From an uncultured Pelagibacteraceae bacterium (GTDB taxonomy: Bacteria > Pseudomonadota > Alphaproteobacteria > Pelagibacterales > Pelagibacteraceae), in the NCBI GenBank assembly GCA_902525355.1, contig CABZGO010000008.1, positions 1-53,414 on the forward strand: 53,414 bases of DNA, read 5' to 3'. The notes under the pieces are model-generated. The model ran no database searches. It was not told where the DNA came from and was given only the letters and a program-made list of their open reading frames with translations. The translations under genes and the position numbers were made by a program. The first letter of the stretch is position 1; each line of letters begins with the position of its first letter. Positions 18,122 through 27,573 of the stretch are shown here, piece after piece.

Positions 18122-19531
18122 ATGAAAAGTTTAATTTATTTTTTTATATTTTATTTATTTACACCTTCTTCATTTGCCGAATTTAATTATTATGGATCTA
18201 TAGACCCAACAAAACATTATAAAAACTTAAAGAATCGTTCATACAATGACAAAATTGGTCGTAAAGACCTATGGATAGACAAATCCATAAAATTAGACAT
18301 AATTGATTTCAAGATTAACAACCCTGGTGAAGTATTGCCAAAGGATTATTTCAATAGATCTTCTTGTAAGGCTTTTTATAATCAATCAAATGTTAATAGA
18401 GTTGCTAATGGTGATTTGAGCCCTGGTATGGATTTTTTTTATTCAAAACCAATTATGCTAGTTGGTAAAGGTTATGATAAAAAAAAAGATCTATCTGGAG
18501 CGCCAGATGCAGCGCTTAAACAAGCACAACAAATTCGACTTTGGATGACAAGCTATCTTTGTTATCAAGATAATAAATTTAAGAAAAATTTAGCCAAAGA
18601 GATTAAGTCATTTATTTTAAAATGGGCACAAGCAAAAGCATTCATGAAAACAAGAAAAAATAATAGTGACAGTTATTGTTGTATTCAAGATGCTGTTTTA
18701 ACTATGAATTTAGATATGTCAGATTTTATTACCGCATATTTAATAGTTACAAAAGATTTTCCTGATAACAAAAAAAATAAAGAAACAATTGTTAAATGGT
18801 TCAAAAATTATATGAAAAAATATGGAAATAGGCACTTTAAAAAAGATAGTGTTGGTCAATTTTTTAACCAACATGCAATAATAAGAGACTATTTAAATGC
18901 TAAAATTGCAATATTAACAAATAACAACGAGTTGTTTTCTAAAAGTGCAAAAAGGGCTTTACTAGTCCTTGCTCAATCTACGCCTGAAGGAGTTTATCCT
19001 TATACAGCTGTGAGAGGTCAAAAAGCAATGTGGTATAGCATGGAAATGATGAACGATTATACTCATTTATTAGAAGTTTTAAGAGCACAAGGTTATGACC
19101 TTTATAATTATGAACTTGGAGGAAGAAGTTATAGAAAAAATGCAGAATTTTTAATGGGAGTTTGGGTAAATTATGCTTGTTCAAAAGGTTTTATTTATGA
19201 AAATAAAACCAATGAAAAACTTCAAAAAGGAACAAGTTATCGACTATGTGAACAAATAAGTGAAAATTTTGAGTATAAACTATTGCAATATTACGCAAAA
19301 ATTAATTCTGGCTCTGATGGAAGACTGCCAAAAAGGTCTGACCCTAAGATTCAAAATTTAACAATGTATAAAGGTGGTAATTTAGACTGGGTTGTTTTTT
19401 TCAACAAATATTTTCCAAATAATAAATACTCAGAAATGTCTTTAGAATTATCAAATCAAAGTATAAAAAAAAAAAATAAGTGGAGATCGAAAGGCAATGG
19501 AGTAATTACATCAATGATTTTTTCTAACTAA
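18122..19531 (+). CDS. secreted alginate-lyase-superfamily protein (putative)
   Basis: The 469-residue protein has a clear signal peptide (about 1-19, cut near SSFA-EF) and then a helical body. Two stretches resemble the PL5/alginate lyase fold (PF05426): FFNQHAIIRDYLNAK (compare NNHxYW) and about 30 residues later TPEGVYPYTAVRGQKAMWYSMEMMNDYTHLLEVLRAQGYDLY, where alginate lyases have a DG-x-LP-x-E-x-RGxRAxxYH block. Several cysteines fit a periplasmic protein with disulfides. The ATG directly follows the Coq10-like stop, and the end overlaps convergent pncC by 8 nt. The substrate is unknown, and it may act on an endogenous polysaccharide. Confidence 0.55.
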   Translation: MKSLIYFFIFYLFTPSSFAEFNYYGSIDPTKHYKNLKNRSYNDKIGRKDLWIDKSIKLDIIDFKINNPGEVLPKDYFNRSSCKAFYNQSNVNRVANGDLSPGMDFFYSKPIMLVGKGYDKKKDLSGAPDAALKQAQQIRLWMTSYLCYQDNKFKKNLAKEIKSFILKWAQAKAFMKTRKNNSDSYCCIQDAVLTMNLDMSDFITAYLIVTKDFPDNKKNKETIVKWFKNYMKKYGNRHFKKDSVGQFFNQHAIIRDYLNAKIAILTNNNELFSKSAKRALLVLAQSTPEGVYPYTAVRGQKAMWYSMEMMNDYTHLLEVLRAQGYDLYNYELGGRSYRKNAEFLMGVWVNYACSKGFIYENKTNEKLQKGTSYRLCEQISENFEYKLLQYYAKINSGSDGRLPKRSDPKIQNLTMYKGGNLDWVVFFNKYFPNNKYSEMSLELSNQSIKKKNKWRSKGNGVITSMIFSN

Positions 19532-19997
19532 TCATGGTTTTTATAATTTTCAAAGTTTCATTAACAGTTTTTTTCTGTATAGAAATTCTTTTTTTATTTT
19601 TAAATAGGTTTTTTCTTATAATTATTTTACTTCCTTTTTTAAGACCTATGTAAACTAGGCCGACTGGCTTTTCTTTTGTTCCTCCATTTGGTCCTGCGAT
19701 ACCCGTAATTGAGATTGATATATTTGATTTACTAATTTTACTTAAATTTTTAACCATTGATAAACAGGTTTCATAGCTAACTGCTCCATACTTCGTAATA
19801 GTTTTTTTTGGAACTTTAAGCAATCTTACTTTTGCATTATTTGAATAAGTCACTAGCCCCATATTAAATACTTTAGATGACCCGCTAATAGATGTAATTG
19901 AACTTGCTAAAAGTCCTCCGGTGCAAGACTCTGCAAATGATACTGTTAGTTTTTTTTTAGTAAGTAACTCTACAATTTTAAAGGATAAATTAGTCAT
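19524..19997 (-). CDS. pncC: nicotinamide-nucleotide amidase PncC (CinA C-terminal domain)
   Basis: Stand-alone CinA C-terminal domain of 157 residues. The family deamidates NMN to NaMN in pyridine-nucleotide salvage. Motifs are VSFAESCTGGLLAS (about residues 19-32), VTYSN and SITGIAGPNGGTKEKPVGLVYIG. The start at 19997 (MTNLSFKIVELL) is chosen over one at 20051 because it gives the family N-terminus and an ATGA overlap with pgpA; the longer version would add 18 residues inside pgpA. There is no N-terminal MoaB-like CinA domain. Confidence 0.9.
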   Translation of the reverse strand: MTNLSFKIVELLTKKKLTVSFAESCTGGLLASSITSISGSSKVFNMGLVTYSNNAKVRLLKVPKKTITKYGAVSYETCLSMVKNLSKISKSNISISITGIAGPNGGTKEKPVGLVYIGLKKGSKIIIRKNLFKNKKRISIQKKTVNETLKIIKTMIS

Positions 19998-20488
19998 GAG
20001 GTAATAATCATATAAAAGACAAGAATTGCTACTACATATAATCCAGCACAAACATCATCCATTATAACACCAAAGCTATTCTTAAAGTTTTTGTCGTAAT
20101 AACTTACAGGATAGGGTTTTGCGATATCAAAAATTCTAAAAAGAATAAACATTATAAAATAAAAGGTTAGCACCCTAGCTGGATTTGTTGGTTCTTTATG
20201 GGCAATTTCATAGAGACATATTGGTATTGATTGCCCAATAAACTCATCAATAACAACCTCTTTTGGATCTTTATTGGTTAAATCTTTAATAAATAAGTTT
20301 ACTGAAAAAAGTGAAATTATAAAAATACCTACTAATAAAAATAAAAAAGCATCCGCTGGTACTGAAAAAATTTGAAATATTATATATAAGAAAATAACAG
20401 TGACCAAAGAAGCATAACTACCGGGTATTTTTGGTAATTTTCCAATTCCAAACATTGTAACAAATAAAGAGTTTATTTTTTTAAGCAT
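19994..20488 (-). CDS. pgpA: phosphatidylglycerophosphatase A
   Basis: Removes phosphate from phosphatidylglycerol phosphate to make phosphatidylglycerol. The 164-residue membrane protein has about four hydrophobic segments and the family signature VVIDEFIGQ in the middle and FRIFDIAKPYPVSYYDK later, with IMDDVCAGL near the C-terminus. It overlaps ispDF by 8 nt and pncC by 4 nt, forming an ispDF-pgpA-pncC operon as in many alphaproteobacteria. Confidence 0.93.
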   Translation of the reverse strand: MLKKINSLFVTMFGIGKLPKIPGSYASLVTVIFLYIIFQIFSVPADAFLFLLVGIFIISLFSVNLFIKDLTNKDPKEVVIDEFIGQSIPICLYEIAHKEPTNPARVLTFYFIMFILFRIFDIAKPYPVSYYDKNFKNSFGVIMDDVCAGLYVVAILVFYMIITS

Positions 20489-21587
20489 AATAATTTAAAG
20501 ATACTATCACTTCACATGCGATAGCCTCTTCTTTTCCAATCAAACCCAACTTTTCTACTGTTTTACCTTTTAAATTAATTTGATCTTTATTTATACTGAG
20601 CAAATTGGACAATGAAGTGATAATTTTTTCTCTATATTTTGAGACTTTAGGTTTTTCACAAATTAAATTTATGTCTACATTATTTATTAAATATCCTTCT
20701 TTGTGCAAGTTTTTCAAAATAGGAGATAACATATTGGGTGATCTTATATTTTTAAATCTTCTTTTGTTGCTTGGATAAAGAGTTCCAATATCTTTTTTTC
20801 TCATAGCACCCAGTAGTCCATCTATTATAGCATGGATAATTACATCTCCATCCGAATGACCCTGTAGCCCTGAATGGAATGGAATTTTTATTCCTCCAAG
20901 GTATAATTTTTTGTTTTTAATTAATCTATGTATATCAAAACCAATCCCATAAAAATTTTGAATATTAAGTTTTTCTAAATCAGACTTTTTTGTAATTTTG
21001 AAATTATTTTCTTCACCTTTTATAAATTTAATTTTTTTTTTATTGTCTAAAAATAATGTTGCCTCATCAGTAATTTTTGTATTATTTAATTTTGATAGAT
21101 TAAACAAACTTTTAAAATTAAAACATTGTGGCGTCTGGGTGAATAGTAAATTTTTTCTATTCAGATTCTGAATTTTATTTTCAATTCTATACTTTGTTGA
21201 GTTATCTGTTTTAACATAAGGAACTACGGCTTTGTTTTTTTTTAAGTTTGAATTTAGTTTTTTTAATAACTTAATTGAAAAATTTGGTCGTGCCGCATCA
21301 TGAATAAATACATTTGTGAATTTCTTATTTTTTATAAAATTTAATGCTTTTTGTGATGATTCATATCTTTCTCTCCCACCTTTAATCACTTTAATAGATT
21401 TATTTTTAATATTTTTAATTGGATTATTTGATACAATTATTATTGATTTAAATAACTTTGATTTTATTGCCTTATCTACTGAATGCATAAATAAGGGTTT
21501 ATTTATGTAATTTGTAAATTGTTTTGGGTTATTTGATTTAAATCTCTTACCTTTGCCTGCAGCTAGTAGTATAAAACAATTAGTCAT
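20481..21587 (-). CDS. ispDF: bifunctional IspD-IspF (MEP pathway)
   Basis: Fusion of two isoprenoid-precursor enzymes. Residues 1-about 210 are IspD (MEP cytidylyltransferase) with LLAAGKGKRF and FIHDAARPNF; residues about 212-368 are IspF (cyclodiphosphate synthase) with GIGFDIHRL (metal ligands Asp218, His220), GHSDGDV and His252 in IIHAIIDGLLGA. The fusion is typical of alphaproteobacteria. At 368 residues it is compact, with the IspD half trimmed. It diverges from ntrY across only 37 nt. Confidence 0.96.
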   Translation of the reverse strand: MTNCFILLAAGKGKRFKSNNPKQFTNYINKPLFMHSVDKAIKSKLFKSIIIVSNNPIKNIKNKSIKVIKGGRERYESSQKALNFIKNKKFTNVFIHDAARPNFSIKLLKKLNSNLKKNKAVVPYVKTDNSTKYRIENKIQNLNRKNLLFTQTPQCFNFKSLFNLSKLNNTKITDEATLFLDNKKKIKFIKGEENNFKITKKSDLEKLNIQNFYGIGFDIHRLIKNKKLYLGGIKIPFHSGLQGHSDGDVIIHAIIDGLLGAMRKKDIGTLYPSNKRRFKNIRSPNMLSPILKNLHKEGYLINNVDINLICEKPKVSKYREKIITSLSNLLSINKDQINLKGKTVEKLGLIGKEEAIACEVIVSLNYYA

Positions 21588-21624
21588 GATTACTATAAAA
21601 TTATTTGTAATATATTTTTAAATT

Positions 21625-23403
21625 ATGTTTGCTTTGTTAAAAAGAAATTTGTTTATCATAGTTATATTTATATTAACTATTTCTTTAGGTTTTCTTACAT
21701 TTTTAACATTTATCAATAAAAGTTTTATTAAACTAAATGAAGATAACCTAGAAATTCTTCTTATATCTAATGTCATTTTGGTAATTTTATTTTTTATATT
21801 AATATTTATTGATATTAAAAATTCTATTAAAAATAATATCAATGTAAGGGGTTCAATTGCTAATAGAAAATATATCATTTCTTTTGCACTTTTTACCTTA
21901 ATTCCATCATTATTAATTGCTATTTTTTCATTGTTTATTTTTTCATTTGCCCTAGATAAATATTTTGACAAAAAAATTACTACAGCAGTAAATAATTCTT
22001 ATGAAATAGCAAAAAACTATGTTGACGAGAAAAGAAATAAAATAGAGTCTGAAATTGTGCTAATAGCATTTGATTTAAACAAATACGCAGAATTGTATAA
22101 TTCTGATCCAGATCGGTATCAACTTATTTTAAATACTCAGAGGTTTTTAAGAGATATAGACCAACTTCATTTAATAGATAAAGACGGTAAGTTATTAAGA
22201 TCAGCAGCAAATTCTGTTTACAAAAAAATAGAGGATAGGGCTATGGAGATGGTAAAAGATGATGATAGACCATTAAAAATTATAAATACTTTTGAAAACA
22301 AATCTGCAGCTGTTGTAAGACTTTCTAATTACGAAAACACATTTTTATATGTATTAAAGTATATAGATAAAAATATTTCTAATTACTTAATAAAATCTGA
22401 GGAAGCAGTAAATTTTTATTATTCAGTTGAAAATCAGAACCTAGGTATAAGAATTTCATTTGCTATAATTTATATTACTCTTGTTACGCTCTTACTTTTT
22501 TTGTCAATAACAATAGCAATAAGATTTTCATCACGTTTTTTTATATCAATTAATAACTTAATTACTGCCTCTGAAAATATTGGTAGAGGAAACTTAAATA
22601 CAAAAGTGCCTGATATAAAAGCAGATATAGAAATGGAAAGACTAAATAAAAATTTTAATTCAATGATTGATAGGTTAAAAAATCAACAAGAAAAACTACT
22701 TACAAATGAAAGACATGAGGCTTGGGAAAATGTTGCCAGAAAATTAGCTCACGAAATCAAAAATCCTTTAACACCGATTCAATTAACGATAGACAATCTT
22801 AAAACAAAATACTTACCTAATGGAGAAACTTTTAACCAAGAAAAATATTTAAACAATCTTAAAACTATACTTAAACAAATTAAACAGATTGAAAATCTAG
22901 TAAATGAATTTTCTGATTTTGCAAGAATGCCAAAACCATTATTTAAATCAAACAATATAAATCAAGTAATCAATGATAACATTAATTTAGTAAATAAACT
23001 TGACAATTCAATTCAAATCAGACTAGTTAATCACCTTGCTAAAGATGTAATATTAAAATTTGATAATGAACAGTTTAATAGGCTATTTTTCAATTTAATG
23101 AAAAATTCTCTTGAAAGTATTCAAGAAAAGGCGACAAAAGACAGTAAAATTGACAAAAATATAGATATAGAAATTAGACAAAGAAGGGATTATATAAATA
23201 TTAACATTGTTGATACTGGAACAGGTTTCAAAAATAAAAAAACCAAAGATATAATTAAACCTTATTTTACGACTAAAGAAAAAGGAACTGGATTAGGATT
23301 ATCGATTGTAGACAAAATAATTAGTGATCATGAAGGATCAATCAAATTTTTAAATCATAGAAAAGGTGCAAAGATTCAAATAATAATTCCTTATAAAAAG
23401 TAA
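21625..23403 (+). CDS. ntrY: nitrogen-regulation sensor histidine kinase NtrY
   Basis: Membrane histidine kinase partner of NtrX. The 592-residue protein has several N-terminal membrane segments (the first three within about residues 8-105), a periplasmic sensor stretch, a further segment near 275-297, a HAMP-like linker, then HisKA with His376 in LAHEIKNPLTP and an ATPase domain with DTGTGF and GTGLGLSIV. It is shorter than the roughly 750 residues common for NtrY, and I see no clear PAS domain. It is coupled to ntrX by a one-base overlap. In SAR11, with no NtrBC visible here, it may be the main nitrogen or redox sensor (inference). Confidence 0.92.
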   Translation: MFALLKRNLFIIVIFILTISLGFLTFLTFINKSFIKLNEDNLEILLISNVILVILFFILIFIDIKNSIKNNINVRGSIANRKYIISFALFTLIPSLLIAIFSLFIFSFALDKYFDKKITTAVNNSYEIAKNYVDEKRNKIESEIVLIAFDLNKYAELYNSDPDRYQLILNTQRFLRDIDQLHLIDKDGKLLRSAANSVYKKIEDRAMEMVKDDDRPLKIINTFENKSAAVVRLSNYENTFLYVLKYIDKNISNYLIKSEEAVNFYYSVENQNLGIRISFAIIYITLVTLLLFLSITIAIRFSSRFFISINNLITASENIGRGNLNTKVPDIKADIEMERLNKNFNSMIDRLKNQQEKLLTNERHEAWENVARKLAHEIKNPLTPIQLTIDNLKTKYLPNGETFNQEKYLNNLKTILKQIKQIENLVNEFSDFARMPKPLFKSNNINQVINDNINLVNKLDNSIQIRLVNHLAKDVILKFDNEQFNRLFFNLMKNSLESIQEKATKDSKIDKNIDIEIRQRRDYININIVDTGTGFKNKKTKDIIKPYFTTKEKGTGLGLSIVDKIISDHEGSIKFLNHRKGAKIQIIIPYKK

Positions 23404-24758
23404 TGTCAGCTGAAATTTTAATAATAGATGATAACGCAGATATAAGATTAATTTTAAACGAATTAATTAATGATGCTGGTTACAAGACAAGACTTGCTGC
23501 TAATTTTAATCAAGCGCTTACTGAAATTGACAAAAAACTTCCTGATGTTGCAATTATAGATGTTAAGTTAGATAAAGGTGACAATGATGGAATTTTTCTT
23601 TTAGATCATATAAAGAAAAAAAATCCAGATTTACCTGTTATAATGATTTCTGGCCATGCTAATATAGAAATGGCTGTTAACTCATTAAAATCTGGTGCAT
23701 TTGAATTTATTCAAAAACCATTTGATAAAGAGAGGCTTATAAATTTTGTTAATAGAGCTGTTGAGAATTATAATTTAAAAAATGAAAATAAATCATTAAA
23801 TACAAAACTCTTTCATACTTTTGAACTAGTCGGAAAAAGTTCTAATATTTTGTCAATTAAAGATCAGATAAATAAATTATCAAAATCTGAGAGTAGAATT
23901 TTTATAACTGGACCTACTGGTTCAGGTAAAGAACTAATATCAAGAAAAATTCACAAAAATTCCAAAAGAAAGGATGGACCTTTTGTGGTTATAAATGGTG
24001 CACTTTTAGATGCAAAAAAGTATGAACTTGAATTATTTGGTGAAGAAAAAAAAGATGGATCAATTTTTTATGGAGCCCTTGAAAAAGCATCTGGAGGAGT
24101 ACTATTAATTGATGAAGTTACTGAAATACCACTCGAGACACAGTCAAAGATTTTGAGAGTTGTAATAGATCAAAAGTTCAAAAGAATAAATAGTAACCAC
24201 GATATTAAAGTTGATGTAAGAATAATTTGCACAAATAGCAAAGACGCTCAACACGAGATTAGAAATGGAAATTTCAGAGAAGATCTATTCCATCGATTAA
24301 ATGTATTTAATATTAAAATTGATCCTTTAAACAAGAGAATTGAGGATATTCCAATATTAATAGAATATTTCATTAAAAATATCTGTGAGGCTAATAATTT
24401 TAAAAAATTTAAGATCACTGACAATAACTATTTACTCAATTATGATTGGCCAGGAAATGTCAGAGAATTAAGAAATTTGATAGAAAGAATTGCTATATTG
24501 TCACCTGGTGATGATAACGAGAAGTTAATGAATATAGTTAAAGAATCTTTATCTAAATCAATTGATAATGAGTTTTCTGTATCAGAAACTCTTACTGTTC
24601 CATTAAAAGAAGCTAGAGAAAGTTTTGAAAAACAATATTTAGTATCTCAATTAAAAAAATTCAGTGGAAACATTTCAAAGACCGCAAAGTTTATTGGTAT
24701 GGAAAGATCAGCTTTACACAGAAAATTAAAACTACTAGGAGTGAAAGATTTAAACTAA
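23403..24758 (+). CDS. ntrX: response regulator NtrX lacking the GAFTGA loop
   Basis: NtrC-family response regulator of 451 residues. Order: receiver domain (1-about 120, phospho-acceptor Asp53), AAA+ domain with Walker A GPTGSGKE (170-177) and Walker B LLIDEV (234-239), and a C-terminal Fis-type helix-turn-helix (GNISKTAKFIGMERSALHRKL). In sigma-54 activators LFG is followed by the GAFTGA loop; here residues 211-228 run LFGEEKKDGSIFYGALEK, with no GAFTGA. That implies it works without sigma-54, as reported for other NtrX proteins. It overlaps ntrY and trkA by one base each. Confidence 0.93.
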   Translation: MSAEILIIDDNADIRLILNELINDAGYKTRLAANFNQALTEIDKKLPDVAIIDVKLDKGDNDGIFLLDHIKKKNPDLPVIMISGHANIEMAVNSLKSGAFEFIQKPFDKERLINFVNRAVENYNLKNENKSLNTKLFHTFELVGKSSNILSIKDQINKLSKSESRIFITGPTGSGKELISRKIHKNSKRKDGPFVVINGALLDAKKYELELFGEEKKDGSIFYGALEKASGGVLLIDEVTEIPLETQSKILRVVIDQKFKRINSNHDIKVDVRIICTNSKDAQHEIRNGNFREDLFHRLNVFNIKIDPLNKRIEDIPILIEYFIKNICEANNFKKFKITDNNYLLNYDWPGNVRELRNLIERIAILSPGDDNEKLMNIVKESLSKSIDNEFSVSETLTVPLKEARESFEKQYLVSQLKKFSGNISKTAKFIGMERSALHRKLKLLGVKDLN

Positions 24759-26131
24759 TGAATATTATTATATGTGGAGCCGGCAGAGTAGGCTCAACTA
24801 TTGCAAAAATGTTAATTGAACAAAATCACTCAATAACAATGATTGATCAATCTAGTGATGATATTCAAAAAATTAATGAAACTTTAGATGTGAAAGCAAT
24901 AGTTGGAAAAGCAACATCTCCAGCAATATTAGAAAAAGCAAATACAAAGGATGCAGACATGATTATAGCTGTCACCAGAAATGATGAAATAAATATGTTG
25001 ATATGCCAAATAGCTTTTTCTTTATTTAAGGTTCCTAAAAAAATTGCTCGGATTAGATTTCAAGAATATCTTGATCCAAAATATTCAGGATTATTTAATA
25101 GAGAAAATTTGCCAATTGATAATATTATATCCCCTGAAATTGAAATTGCAAAATCCATCCAGCGAAAATTGGAGGCACCAGGAGCTTTAGATAATGTACC
25201 ATTCGCAGAAAATAAAATTAGATTGTTAGAAATCCTGATTGATGAAAAATGTTCAATACAAGGAATTAATTTAAATGAACTTACAAAAAAATTTCCAAAA
25301 TTAAATGCTTATATTCTTGGTGTTATTAGAGGTGATAAATTTCTTGTAATGAAAAAGACAGATCAACTCCGACTTAAAGATAAAGCTTATGTAGTTGTAA
25401 ATAGCAGTCAGATGCAAGAAACTTTGAGTGTATTTGGTCATAACGAAAAAATTTCAAATAAAATGTTAATTATTGGAGGTGGAAATATTGGTTTCAATCT
25501 TGCTAAAAATATTGAGCAATCATTTGACTCAACAAGAGTGAAGATAATAGAAAAAGATAAATCAAGGGCTGAATATATTGCTAATGAATTAAATGATACC
25601 ATAGTAATAAATGGGAATGGATTAGATGAAGATGTTCTAAACGAGGCCAATATTGATGAAGTTGAAACAGTTTTAGCTCTAACAAATGATGATGAAGATA
25701 ACTTAATGGTAAGTATAATAGTTGAAAAATTTTCAAAAGACAAAAGAACTATGGCATTGATAAATAAGCCTAATTATTCTTTATTGCAATCGTCTTTAAA
25801 AATTGATGATTTAATTGATCCAAGAATGAGTACCGTTTCTAGTATTTTAAAACACGTTCATAAAGGAACTATTGAAAATGCTTATACAATTTTGAATGGC
25901 GAATACGAAGTTATAGAAGCAGATATCATTGAGTCCTCAGAATTAATAAACAGGCAATTGAAAGATTCTAATTTACCTGAAGAAATAAGAATAGGTGCTA
26001 TATTAAGAGATGGTGAAGTAATCATACCAAGTTCTAGTTATGTTTTTCAAAAAGATGATACAGTTTTGCTTTTATCTAAGAGAGATCAACTTCCTGTAGT
26101 AGAAAATATGTTTAGAATTAGTTCAATCTAA
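24758..26131 (+). CDS. trkA: Trk potassium uptake regulatory subunit TrkA
   Basis: Peripheral NAD(H)-binding subunit that gates TrkH-type K+ channels. The 457-residue protein shows the duplicated RCK layout: Rossmann domain 1 with IIICGAGRVGSTIAKML (from residue 2), a TrkA_C region, Rossmann domain 2 with MLIIGGGNIGFNLAK (about 232), and a second TrkA_C domain ending in QKDDTVLLLSKRDQL. TAATG coupling to ntrX and trkH 7 nt downstream place it in one operon. ntrX-trkA adjacency is standard in alphaproteobacteria. Confidence 0.95.
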   Translation: MNIIICGAGRVGSTIAKMLIEQNHSITMIDQSSDDIQKINETLDVKAIVGKATSPAILEKANTKDADMIIAVTRNDEINMLICQIAFSLFKVPKKIARIRFQEYLDPKYSGLFNRENLPIDNIISPEIEIAKSIQRKLEAPGALDNVPFAENKIRLLEILIDEKCSIQGINLNELTKKFPKLNAYILGVIRGDKFLVMKKTDQLRLKDKAYVVVNSSQMQETLSVFGHNEKISNKMLIIGGGNIGFNLAKNIEQSFDSTRVKIIEKDKSRAEYIANELNDTIVINGNGLDEDVLNEANIDEVETVLALTNDDEDNLMVSIIVEKFSKDKRTMALINKPNYSLLQSSLKIDDLIDPRMSTVSSILKHVHKGTIENAYTILNGEYEVIEADIIESSELINRQLKDSNLPEEIRIGAILRDGEVIIPSSSYVFQKDDTVLLLSKRDQLPVVENMFRISSI

Positions 26132-26138
26132 TTTTAAT

Positions 26139-27548
26139 ATGAACAAATTTAGCTCCATTTATATTAGCTCTTTTTTATTTTTAATAAGTATTCTGTCTTT
26201 TTTTAATATAATTTATTCAAATTATTTTGATATTTTTTTTAATATTGAAAATTATATATATACTCTAGTAGTAAGTTTTTTTTTGGGTGTATTAATATTA
26301 TTTTTTAATAGGAGTAATATAAGAAAAATTACTCTTTATGAAAAAATATTTACTGTTTTATTTGGTTATTTTTTATTTCCATTAATTATATCCATACCTT
26401 ATTATTTTAGTATTCAAAATATATCTTTATTAAATTCATATTTTGAAGCGATCTCAGGTTTTACTTCTACTGGATTTACTATTTTTGAAAATATAAAACA
26501 ATTAGATGAAAGTCTAATTATATGGAGATCCACTTCTCAATGGATTGGTGGTATTTATTTTCTATTTTCAATTTTAGTTTTAATTGACATATTTGATAAA
26601 AATCTCAAGCAATCATTTACAGTATATTTATCTTTCAATTATAACGAAATATTCAAACAATCTATCAAAATTATAATAATTTATTGCTTATTAACTTTAT
26701 TTACATTTATTTTATTTAAGATAATTAATTTAAGAACTTTTGATGCATTTAATTTGTCATTATCTGTAATATCGTCTGGTGGTTTTTTACCTGTTAATAG
26801 AATAGATTACTTATTTGAAAATGATGTAAGTAAAATTATTTTATCTTTTACTATGATGCTTTCATTTTTTAGTTTATTTTTAGTATACAATCTTATTTTC
26901 TTTAATAAAAAAAAACTCAATTTTTTAAGTGAGGATTTTAACCTTTTAATTTACTTACTAATAATTATTTCTTTTTCGTTTGTTTTTTTAAACCCAAGTA
27001 ATAATTTCCCTGTAATTCTAGTTGCTATATCAAGCAGTATTTCTAATATTGGTATTTCATTTGATGATACACCAAACAATTTAATATTTATTTTCTTTAT
27101 TATGGTTGTGATTGGAGGTTCTTTTTTTTCAACTAGTTCAGGTATCAGGGTTATAAAAATATTAAGTTTGTTAAAATTTTCTTTAAATAACCTATTATCC
27201 CACACTAAACCAAATCAAATTTATTCGAATAAAGTCACATTAATTAATGAGAAAACTGAAAAGTCAGATATTAACAAATATTTTTTTTCAATAATTATTT
27301 TTATTGTTTCATTATCCCTTTTGACTTTAATGTTAACATTCTCTGATATTCAATTTGAAAATTCATTTAAGCTTTCTATCTTAACAATCATGAATACTGT
27401 TAATTCAAGTATGTTTGAACTTGCGAATTTTGATTTTTATAACCTTTCATTTTTAACTAAGATTTATTTAATAGTTTTCATGATAATAGGTAGAGTAGAG
27501 CTACTAACAATACTAATATTATTTAAAAAATATCTTTTCAAATATTAA
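26139..27548 (+). CDS. trkH: TrkH-family potassium uptake membrane protein
   Basis: The K+-conducting subunit that works with TrkA. The 469-residue protein has many membrane helices and four pore-loop segments; the first contains SGFTSTGFT (about 105-113) and later ones VISSGGFLP, GISFDDTPN and ELANFDF positions correspond to the family's Gly-containing selectivity filter turns. It is very rich in Phe, Ile and Asn, reflecting the AT-rich codons. It ends 25 nt before the tRNA-Arg gene. In other alphaproteobacteria hfq commonly follows trkA, and here trkH does. Confidence 0.88.
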   Translation: MNKFSSIYISSFLFLISILSFFNIIYSNYFDIFFNIENYIYTLVVSFFLGVLILFFNRSNIRKITLYEKIFTVLFGYFLFPLIISIPYYFSIQNISLLNSYFEAISGFTSTGFTIFENIKQLDESLIIWRSTSQWIGGIYFLFSILVLIDIFDKNLKQSFTVYLSFNYNEIFKQSIKIIIIYCLLTLFTFILFKIINLRTFDAFNLSLSVISSGGFLPVNRIDYLFENDVSKIILSFTMMLSFFSLFLVYNLIFFNKKKLNFLSEDFNLLIYLLIIISFSFVFLNPSNNFPVILVAISSSISNIGISFDDTPNNLIFIFFIMVVIGGSFFSTSSGIRVIKILSLLKFSLNNLLSHTKPNQIYSNKVTLINEKTEKSDINKYFFSIIIFIVSLSLLTLMLTFSDIQFENSFKLSILTIMNTVNSSMFELANFDFYNLSFLTKIYLIVFMIIGRVELLTILILFKKYLFKY

Positions 27549-27573
27549 ATTAGTATTATAAAGTATTTTTTGT

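Noticed and set aside
19998-20051. Longer N-terminus for pncC
   Set aside because: The extra 18 residues are encoded wholly inside pgpA; the ATG at 19997 gives the usual ATGA overlap and family N-terminus.
21618-21971. Open frame on the - strand opposite the start of ntrY
   Set aside because: It is antisense to the NtrY membrane segments, and its composition (Ile, Asn, Lys) is what AT-rich reverse complements give.
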